From: an uncultured Lachnospiraceae bacterium
GTDB lineage: Bacteria; Bacillota; Clostridia; Lachnospirales; Lachnospiraceae
NCBI GenBank assembly: GCA_947627645.1
Contig: CANQWV010000006.1
Coordinates: 1-45,362, forward strand
Direction: 5' to 3'
Length of the DNA: 45,362 nt
The position numbers were made by a program, and so were the translations under genes. Below, in pieces: positions 1 to 8,900 of this stretch (its first letter is position 1; each line of letters begins with the position of its first letter). The notes beneath the pieces are model-generated. The model ran no database searches, was not told where the DNA came from, and worked only from the letters and a program-made list of their open reading frames with translations.

Positions 1-188
1 CTCATGCTTCATCCAGTTTTTGCGTGTCAATCCCCGCAAAATCCGCCTGTCCTGCTGTCACTGAAAAGCGCCTGTGTGGCCACAAACACAGTCCCTTTCC
101 AGCGTCAGCGGGAGCAAAAGGTATAACACACTAGACTTTCCTGACGGAAAATCGTGTGCCAAAGGGGTGCGGGACGCCGGTGGCGACC

Positions 189-207
189 TTTGCGTCGCAG
201 ACGCAAA
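189..207. repeat. Perfect hairpin TTTGCGTC-GCA-GACGCAAA in GC-rich non-coding flank
   Basis: 8-bp arms 189-196 / 200-207, 3-nt loop, read directly. Confidence 0.8.
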
Positions 208-303
208 AGCACCGACCGAGCCGACAGGCGAGACCTCTGCCCCTTTGGATACCCCGCCAAGTGGAACGCTGTTGTCTCCGCTTCGCTCCGGTCGGCGCTA
301 AAC

Positions 304-320
304 GTGCGCCACCGGCGCAC
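304..320. repeat. Perfect hairpin GTGCGCC-ACC-GGCGCAC
   Basis: 7-bp arms 304-310 / 314-320, read directly. Confidence 0.75.
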
Positions 321-407
321 AGCGCCCCTCTGGACACCTACAATTTTCTTCACACAATGGTACCCAAACAGTAAAGCTTAGTTTGGAACCGGCACGAAGA
401 AAATAAC

Positions 408-457
408 AAATCTGAAAACTCTCTTTGATCTGTATTAGTGATTTTTCAGATTTTCCT
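408..457 (+). terminator. Inverted repeat AAATCTGAAAA...TTTTCAGATTT, possible terminator of an upstream operon
   Basis: 11-bp perfect arms 408-418 and 443-453, T-rich 3' arm, located before the operon. Confidence 0.5.
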
Positions 458-608
458 ACATCAGCAATTGCCTTGTGTTTGCAATTTCCCATGTGTCTGC
501 TGTAGACAGATTTATTCTTAGTTACTCAGAGAGAGGACCTTAAACTCAAAAAGGCAAAAGCGAAAAAATACTTAAGGAAAATAAAAAAGGAGAAACTACA
601 GAGGAGGA

Positions 609-2174
609 ATGCATATGGCTTCACTAACACATGTCTGTATGTGGTCAGAAAACGGCTGGAAGCGTATCACAGCAGAACAAGCCGCCCGATTGCATCCAGG
701 TGGGACTGTATCTGCTCATAGCGGTCTGTTTATGTGTGAACTTTGCGGCCAGTATGTCATTCTTACCGATGGCGACATTAGGATACGCTACTTCAAACAC
801 AGTGCCTATGAAAAAAGCAAAGATTGTCCTGAGCGTACATTCGGAGCTGGCTATTCAATCTCTTACGGTTCTCAGGAACACGATTTACCAATCCGTATTA
901 CAAGCGTATCCTCGTCGTCTTTCAGCTTTGAAGTCGGCTTGATTCGTGCTCCAATAAGTTCTCTCAGCAAGGATTTCCGTATAGAAATCAAACCAAAGGG
1001 AGCATTTGATGTATCCTATGTGTTCACCAAAGAACGACTGAACTACGACAGTATTACATATCTTCCTATCGGTGAAAGGCCATTTGAAAAATACATTCTC
1101 AGTTTCCAAAATGGAAGCAATAGATTACGTGAATTCTGGCCGGCAGAGATTAAAGGCATTGAGCCGGAAGGTACGTTGTTTGAAAAAGTTTCCGGTAAAA
1201 AACTCTCATATGATGCCGATGTTGAGATTGGTAAAGAATACTACCTGCTAAAACGTGGCTACATCTATAGGAAGTCATTTGGCAGCGTGCGAATTCAAGA
1301 AATCATGCAAAAACGAATCGGGTGGGAAACTTGGAGTCTCTATGTGGTTTCTGCATCTGCATTTAATGAAGAGGCAGCCCGATTCTATCTCGACTTCCAT
1401 TGTCGGCTGACAGATCACCCTGTTTCATTGCAACCGGTATGGCCGTTATTTGTCGAAGGAAATTATATTGTTAAGCACAATCAAAACAGTATGTATATGT
1501 TTATCGAAGGTAATGTGGCCGCAGTTAAAACATTTCCTTCTGTGACAGTTCGTCAGCTAAATTACAATTCATCTCAGTCAAAACTATATGAGGTGTTTTG
1601 TTCCGGCAGACAGCAGTTAATATCTGCTGGCCGCACTCAAGCCTTACAATACACATACCTTTGGAAAGAGCCCCTTGACCAGGTGGGCTTGCATCCAGAA
1701 GTTTCAGTAACCGATATTGCAGGTGCTGAGGTTGATCCTGGCGAGACCGATACTCTACCGCACGGCAAAACATTGTGCTTCAAATCAACATTTGATGGAG
1801 AGCTAATTATCTTCAACAATAACCGTGTTGTAGATAAACGGAAATTATCCGCTGACAAATATATGGAGTTGAACGGACTATCCTACGGTTTAGGCGTTCA
1901 AGTTGTCATTGGCCTTGATGTCATCTGGCAAATCGATTTCAAGAAGCAACAGCCCATCGTTGTAAATGACGAAATTGAAATGCTGAAGCGAATTACTAAT
2001 GTATCAGGAGCAACAATCCTGGCTCCGCACTCTTTGCGAAATATGTTAGCGGGTATGAATTGCTATCCGCAGGTATGTCTGTGGATACGAAAATGTATTA
2101 AAAATGGCACCATTAATGAGCAATCATACCGCAGATTGCAAGAGGCCTATCGCAGCATGAATACGAATAGATAA
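609..2174 (+). CDS. Uncharacterised protein with N-terminal CoiA-like Zn-binding segment (CELCGQ...RYFKHSAYEKSKDCPER); first gene of putative defence operon
   Basis: 521-aa ORF, SD GAGGAGG just upstream of ATG, CxxC...H...C motif. Confidence 0.8.
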   Translation: MHMASLTHVCMWSENGWKRITAEQAARLHPGGTVSAHSGLFMCELCGQYVILTDGDIRIRYFKHSAYEKSKDCPERTFGAGYSISYGSQEHDLPIRITSVSSSSFSFEVGLIRAPISSLSKDFRIEIKPKGAFDVSYVFTKERLNYDSITYLPIGERPFEKYILSFQNGSNRLREFWPAEIKGIEPEGTLFEKVSGKKLSYDADVEIGKEYYLLKRGYIYRKSFGSVRIQEIMQKRIGWETWSLYVVSASAFNEEAARFYLDFHCRLTDHPVSLQPVWPLFVEGNYIVKHNQNSMYMFIEGNVAAVKTFPSVTVRQLNYNSSQSKLYEVFCSGRQQLISAGRTQALQYTYLWKEPLDQVGLHPEVSVTDIAGAEVDPGETDTLPHGKTLCFKSTFDGELIIFNNNRVVDKRKLSADKYMELNGLSYGLGVQVVIGLDVIWQIDFKKQQPIVVNDEIEMLKRITNVSGATILAPHSLRNMLAGMNCYPQVCLWIRKCIKNGTINEQSYRRLQEAYRSMNTNR

Positions 2175-2185
2175 GGAGATGCATT

Positions 2186-4951
2186 ATGAATTATATTGAG
2201 CTTCTTACTCAGGAAGAAAAACCAATCCTCTGCAGAATCATCACTGGTAGGGATTTCAAAGAACTCTTTAAAAGAAACGAACAGGAATTCTTGAAAATAC
2301 GAAAAGGATTCAGAGCCAAATCGTTGACAGAGCAGCAAGCGCTTTCGATTGCTATAGTCAATGTTGATAAGCCCTTTATTGCAATGTGGGTCAATGCAAG
2401 GGTAGATATCTGGCTTAAGGAAATTCAAGAAAACATTGAGGAACTTGAAGAGGAGGGTTCAACGCATGACATTGCCCTGGCATCGACTATGCTTGACTCC
2501 GTCTTTGCCAATAATGTTGATTTATACCTCAAACTTGCAGGAAAAACTATGGATGCGGATGCCCACTCTAAACTTCATGAAAGAATGGAGAGCATCAAAT
2601 CTGAGCGTGCAAGGAATGCAGAGGTGGCTGACCGTATTAAGGTTTTGGAAGAAGAAAAACGCCATCTACTCGATCAAATTGCTACTGCTCAGCAGAGTGT
2701 TAATACTATAAAGGCAGAATACGAACGGAAAATACAAGAGATTAAACAGGATAAAGACACATTGGAATCCTTGTTAGCTGAGGCGCAAGAGAGAATTACT
2801 GAGTTGCAGACTGCTCCTACCGCTGCTAAAAGTGACGATGCCGATTATCTCGCACAGTTTGACGATACAGATACTTCTGTTCTGCCCTCTATTGGTAACG
2901 ATGAAATCGTTTCTTTATGTGGTGTTATCTCAAATTACAATGGACAGAAATGGCTTATTCGTTATGCTGATTTGAGTCATAATGGGCACTATCACATTTT
3001 CCGCAAAAGTGAAGATGTTCCACCGTACTTCACAAATAGAGACAAGATTTTCTATAAGGACGGCCCTTCCAATGACGGTTTTTATGGCATTTGGACTTGG
3101 TCCGCAACTCCGAATGAGAAGGACCCTTCTAAGGATTATATATTATCCCGGTACAACATGGACCTTGATGCTATTGAAGTCGTTATCATTTCAGAAGCAT
3201 CAAACCTTGACAGCCTGATCAATCTGCTGAAAAACGGAATCGAATACCAACCTCATAGCCATAGAATCATGTTCGCCTTTTATGCATCCAAAGGACAGTA
3301 CATGGGCATTCTGTGCAACACTCAAGAACTCAACACGGTTAATGGAAAAACTGCCTTTGCTGAAGATTGCATTGAAGTACCAGTATATGAATTTACCGGT
3401 GGCAACATTTTGCGTTTGGATAATGAGCTCTCTTTCTATAGAAATGCGTTTGCTGGTCTTCCAAGTAAGCTTTATCAATTGAAAAGTCCCCTTGATATTG
3501 TAAAGAATATCGTTTTCTCTTCAATTTCTTGGGGTACATATAAAACAAGGGGGTTGACTCGTGCCGAGTATAGAACCTTCAAGGATTTTCTCGGTGCAAT
3601 TCCGGTTGACGACATAACGTGCAAGATTGAGACTGCGTGCCATTGCTCCAATTCCGCTGCTAAGGAATTGATGGATGAATTCCTAAATGTGGTCTGGAAA
3701 TACGTTGATGGAGATAGTTTAGAAGACAAAATAATCCTCTCTGCTATTTCTGCAAGTACTGAACTTCAGGAAAGAATAAAAGCACTCATTCATACGGATT
3801 GGGAAGCAGAGAATAAAAGTTTATTAGCTGAAGCCCAGAAAAAACTCGATTCACTTGATGCCCAGTTAAAATCTGCTACTGTTAGTTTAATCGAAGCGCA
3901 AGAAACATTTAATAAAACTAAATTGGAAGAAGAACGTCTTGCCGGTATCATAGCTGAAAAGGAAAAACTGGCTGAGGATGTTGAAGTAGCAGTTGCTGAA
4001 AGAATCCAAACAGCGCGCGAAAACGCTGCAGATTTCATTGCAAATATGGCATTCATTGGTGGACAACCAATTCAAGTTGCAGCCACAAAGGCTCCGCCCT
4101 CAGTTGAAGTTTTGTCCAAACCTGTTATTACCCCATATCACACTTTTTCAGCATTCGAGGACCTAAATGATCTCGAAGCTCATCACTCTTGGGCAGATGT
4201 CATTAATACAGCTGCATTTGAGCTCGGAGAGGCCGGTGTATCAGAAAAATACAGAAGCAGCCTAGCCGTGTTCCTCTGCGCTGCCTATATCGAAAAACAG
4301 CCAATTTTTCTTGTTGGCCCTAATGCAATTGACATCGTTCAAGCATTCAGCGCAGCCGTAACAGGTTATAAATATGGAATGCTCTGTTGTGAGGGTGATT
4401 ATTGCAATCAGGAAATCACTGAAATTGGCGCCGATGGCGAAGACATCGTGATAATCAACAATCTTCTTGCAAGTGGCTGGATGAACAGACTCCCGGAAAT
4501 TCTTTCTCAAAAAGATATTTTCTATGTTGCCACCCATCCATATGCAGAAGATATCCAAGTTGAGCCAAAAAGCCTGTACGGATTTATGCTACCGCTGTTT
4601 ACAGAGTTTTTTGTGGATGGAAAAGCTACTGGAAAATACTATGGAGGTTATTTTGCTGAGGACTTCAAAGCCTACTCAACGTCAAAGGGTACACGTAAAG
4701 ATTTAAGGGTCCTTTCAAAATTAAAGATAGGTTCATTAGTCAGGAACCAAATCAACAGACTTGTTGCTACGATGCACGGCATTTACTCTGCAATAACAAC
4801 GGATGAGGACTTCTTATATGCTGTCCTTCCTATTGCTTATGCTTCACTGGAAATGAATGAACTCACAGAGGCGATTGCTGATCCTCAAAAAGGTATTGTA
4901 ATTTCTGAAGGTCTCAAGCGTGATCTGCAGTATGTTTTAGGAGAATTCTAA
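2186..4951 (+). CDS. Large coiled-coil protein with a degenerate AAA/P-loop-like C-terminal region; putative defence operon gene 2
   Basis: 921-aa ORF; coiled-coil stretches (about aa 130-215 and 545-625); FLVGPNAIDIVQAF (P-loop-like but no GK[ST]) and EDIVIINNL. Confidence 0.8.
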   Translation: MNYIELLTQEEKPILCRIITGRDFKELFKRNEQEFLKIRKGFRAKSLTEQQALSIAIVNVDKPFIAMWVNARVDIWLKEIQENIEELEEEGSTHDIALASTMLDSVFANNVDLYLKLAGKTMDADAHSKLHERMESIKSERARNAEVADRIKVLEEEKRHLLDQIATAQQSVNTIKAEYERKIQEIKQDKDTLESLLAEAQERITELQTAPTAAKSDDADYLAQFDDTDTSVLPSIGNDEIVSLCGVISNYNGQKWLIRYADLSHNGHYHIFRKSEDVPPYFTNRDKIFYKDGPSNDGFYGIWTWSATPNEKDPSKDYILSRYNMDLDAIEVVIISEASNLDSLINLLKNGIEYQPHSHRIMFAFYASKGQYMGILCNTQELNTVNGKTAFAEDCIEVPVYEFTGGNILRLDNELSFYRNAFAGLPSKLYQLKSPLDIVKNIVFSSISWGTYKTRGLTRAEYRTFKDFLGAIPVDDITCKIETACHCSNSAAKELMDEFLNVVWKYVDGDSLEDKIILSAISASTELQERIKALIHTDWEAENKSLLAEAQKKLDSLDAQLKSATVSLIEAQETFNKTKLEEERLAGIIAEKEKLAEDVEVAVAERIQTARENAADFIANMAFIGGQPIQVAATKAPPSVEVLSKPVITPYHTFSAFEDLNDLEAHHSWADVINTAAFELGEAGVSEKYRSSLAVFLCAAYIEKQPIFLVGPNAIDIVQAFSAAVTGYKYGMLCCEGDYCNQEITEIGADGEDIVIINNLLASGWMNRLPEILSQKDIFYVATHPYAEDIQVEPKSLYGFMLPLFTEFFVDGKATGKYYGGYFAEDFKAYSTSKGTRKDLRVLSKLKIGSLVRNQINRLVATMHGIYSAITTDEDFLYAVLPIAYASLEMNELTEAIADPQKGIVISEGLKRDLQYVLGEF

Positions 4952-5961
4952 TGAACAAGTATAATGGGCTGCTTTCGTCAGTGGCGCACAAGTATCATAT
5001 CTGCAAAGGAACACGAGAAACAGAGAATGAATGGAAAACTCGTCTGGTGTATAGTATCTGTGGAATGATGGCGTATGCTTCGCTCTGGGACGACTCGGAA
5101 GAAGACCCCATTTCCATTGTGCACTTAAAAAGAAAAGTCCGCAGTATGCTTGCAAATTACAAATCAATGTACCCGGAGCTTTCTGGCAGCTTACCATATG
5201 TTTCCGAGGAACTCGAAGATGAGATTGTAAATCAATTTTTAAGTACGGGAGTGATTTATCACCGCCCTAACCGAATAGTCCCATCAATGAAGCATGAAGA
5301 ACCGTTTGGCGATATCTTATTTCAAAGAGGCGTTGCTCTGGATAGTATTTCCTGCGTATCCGGTATTGGGTTTTATTCAAAACAGTATGGAGCAAAAAAT
5401 CCAGATAGGATAAAGGCAATGTTCGGTCTCGAACAAGAGAATTTACAAGCATTGTGGCGTATAACGCTATCTTCTGCTTCGTGGAAATCCAATCTGTCGT
5501 TTGAGCAAAATACAGAGTACCTTCGCTTAAAACAACCCTTCTCTCAAGGGTACTGGGTAAACAAGCCGGATACGACTGGTACTGTTTCGATTCTTCGAAC
5601 CGGAATGAAAGGTTCACAGTTGTACTATCTTTACCGCTATTCTGGTACTACGATAGAAGTCAGCCCGCTCCCACAGTGGCAGGTAGAGTCCTACAATTAC
5701 AGATCGCTTGCATGTGCTTGTCTCTCAACCTATGGAACATTGCCACCAATAGAGTATTTCGAAGATGGACCATTAGTCCATGTATATATGAATTATTTGC
5801 TCCCACCACGTGAACTTGAGTCTTTAAAACTCTACAGCTGGCCTGAGATATGCACATCACTCCCGTGCAATTTTAGGCGAAAACTCTCAATAGAAGTCTT
5901 TACAGTCATTAAAAATGTTCTATCTGATAAGGGATATGAATTTAAAGGAGGGACAATCTGA
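4951..5961 (+). CDS. Uncharacterised 336-aa protein; putative defence operon gene 3
   Basis: ORF overlaps upstream stop (TAATG) and downstream start (TGATG). Confidence 0.8.
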   Translation: MNKYNGLLSSVAHKYHICKGTRETENEWKTRLVYSICGMMAYASLWDDSEEDPISIVHLKRKVRSMLANYKSMYPELSGSLPYVSEELEDEIVNQFLSTGVIYHRPNRIVPSMKHEEPFGDILFQRGVALDSISCVSGIGFYSKQYGAKNPDRIKAMFGLEQENLQALWRITLSSASWKSNLSFEQNTEYLRLKQPFSQGYWVNKPDTTGTVSILRTGMKGSQLYYLYRYSGTTIEVSPLPQWQVESYNYRSLACACLSTYGTLPPIEYFEDGPLVHVYMNYLLPPRELESLKLYSWPEICTSLPCNFRRKLSIEVFTVIKNVLSDKGYEFKGGTI

Positions 5962-8900
5962 TGCCAAATGGAGCAAATTCTGTTCATAAGCAGTTGCGAA
6001 CGGAGTTGGAAGACTATATTAAATCACAGTATTTCGGAAAGTCTCCCCTCCTGCTCTCTGCCTTAAGCAATCATATTGATGATGAGGGACTGCTTTACCA
6101 GAAACCCTTTATTGAGTCATCTCCGGCATACGTTGCTGTCCAAAACGGCATTGAAACAGCATCCATAGAATCTTGGCTGAAAGATTATTTTTTACAGTTG
6201 GCAGAAGCTGGTATCGGGGTTTTCCCATCTCCATTTGCTCACCAGATATCTGCGCTTGAAGCAGCAACCAGAGGTGAAAACCTGTTTGTGTCAACGGGTA
6301 CCGGCTCTGGTAAAACTGAGTGCTTTATGTGGCCGCTTCTTGCGAAGATGGCTACTGAAGCAAGAGACTCCAAAGAATCATGGGCAAAACGAGGTGTTCG
6401 TACAATTATTATGTACCCCATGAACGCCCTTGTTTCAGATCAGGTTAGCCGACTCAGGAGGATGATTGGAGATCCTGATAAGAAGTTTATCAAGATATTC
6501 AGAAACACCTGCGGTAACGAAGTTCGCCGTCCCCAATTTGGTATGTATACTGGTCGAACCCCATACCCTGGAGCGCAGCCTTCTACAGAACAGGATAGAA
6601 AACTCGAAAAAACTTTGGCCAGAATGTCTTTCCCGCAAAGTGATTCTGAACAGGAATATTTCAATCACCTTCTCAAAGAGGGAAAGATCCCCGCAAAGGC
6701 AGATATGCATCAGTTTCTGCAAGGGCTTCACGAGAGTAGGCATATTCCAAACGATGAGGATGCAGAGCTAATAACTCGCTTTGAAATGCAGCAATTTTGC
6801 CCAGACATTCTCATCACAAACTATTCTATGCTGGAATATATGTTGCTACGCCCCAGAGAACAGAAAATCTGGGATGATACTCGCGAGTGGCTTGCTTCGA
6901 ACAACGAAAACAAATTGCTGTTTGTTATTGATGAAGCACACATGTACCGTGGTTCTTCAGGCGGTGAAGTTGCGTTGCTGATTCGCAGACTTTTCCATAA
7001 ACTTGGCATTAGCCGTGACCGCGTGCAATTTATACTCACAACCGCAAGTATGCCCAACAAGAATCAGCAAGACGTTGATTCAGTAATGAAATTCGCAAAT
7101 GAGTTTACTGCTTCCGACAAAGCAACCCGGTTCTGCTATCTCACCGGCGAAAGAGAAGTCATTGATGGTCAGTTGAAATATGACATACCCGCTGAGCTTC
7201 TCTTAAGGTCAGATCCTAGCCAATTTGAGGACAAGGATGACTTAAAGCTTTCTGCTCTCTTGTCGTTCTGGCGTCAATTGGAAGGCTTTGACCAGAGCAT
7301 CAACTCCATGAAAGCGATCTGCAGCTGGATGTACGACAATCTTGTCTATTATCGCCCGTTCCATGAACTCATCAAGTATTGCCGTGGGAATGCAGTATCT
7401 CTTGGAGAATTGTCTTCTGGTATCTTTCCGGAGCTCAGTCAAGAAAATGCTCTAAAAGCGGTCAGTGTCCTTCTGGCAATTGCACCGCTTGCCAAAAACG
7501 CTAGGGGCTTTGTCCTTTTCCCTGCACGCATGCATATGCTTTTTAAAGGGATTTCTGGAGTATATGCCTGCGCCAATGCGAATTGTAGCTGTTCTCATTC
7601 GGAAGGCGGTCTCACTTTAGGCGAGGTTTATTTGTCTGATGGTAATTTGACCTGCCCCCATTGTGGCAGTGTGGTCTATGAGCTATATAACGACAGACGC
7701 TGTGGTGCGCTATTCTTCAAGGGCTATGTCCTTGAAGATGATTCAGAACTTCATGGAAATGTATACCTGTGGCGCTACCCCGGTCAGTTAATGGATCACA
7801 GGATGAAAGAAGTACATCTGTTTATTCCAACTGACGATTTTGAGCTACCTGTAAAACAGGGTAAAAATGCCATCAAACCCTGTTATCTTGATGTGAAGAG
7901 CGGGTTTATCAACTTTACGGATGACTCTTCCGCTGGTAAGCCATGGATTAGAAAGCTATACTACTGCAACTACTCTGCAAAAGGCAGACCGCAGATCATT
8001 ACCTTCCCGACCTGCCCTCATTGCAGGCACCAACTTTCTACATCGCAGCTTACCTCATTCAGCACTCGAGGTAATCAGTCTTTCTTCAACTTGATTAAGT
8101 CGCAGTTCCAACTGCAACCTGCTGTACCAGGAAAGGACAGTGATCCTGATCGTTTTCCTAACGAGGGACGCAAGGTTTTGCTTTTCTCTGACAGCCGTCA
8201 ACGTGCAGCAAAACTGGCTAGAGATATGTCTGATGCTTCGGACATTTCTGCTGCAAGGCAGTTATTTGCAATAGCGATCAAAACAATGGAAGATCAAACA
8301 ATCGAGCAATCCATGAATACGCTGTACGATTATTTCTGCCTTGCATCTGGTCAGCGTCATGTGCAGATGTTCCATGCCGATGAACGCACAAAATTCGTTG
8401 AAGATTGTGCTTCCGCGCTGAATAATTACAATCGATGCGTAAAACGGGGAAGAGACTACGCTCCGCGATTTACGATTGCGAACGCGCCTGTACAGATGCA
8501 AGAATACCTTCTTCGACTGTTCGCTGGAGGTTATAACACTTTGTACGACTCCGCTACGAGCTGGATTGAACCTACCGATCAGGCACTTTTTGATGCTGTC
8601 GATGCTCTCGAGGAAAACCATGTGACGGTCACTGATGAGGAGTTTATCAATCTCTTTAATGCTTGGATTCTATCGATCTGTGATATGTCTACTGCCCTTG
8701 GCCATACCATCAATGATATGGTTCGGTTAAAGGTTCGCCCAAAGCGAGGTGGTTATGGACTCGATAAAGATTGGGAGTTTTCGAAAGTCATCCGAGAGAT
8801 CATGGGTTGGAGTGACAGAAATGAAACTGAGATGGCTTGGAAACGAGTATTGAAAGAAGCATTCCTTGACTCAGCGCAACCTGATAACGGCAAACTATAT

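Noticed and set aside
74-492. Small ORFs on both strands near the left edge
   Set aside because: Mutually overlapping in several frames, no RBS pattern, caused by the stop-poor GC-rich hairpin block
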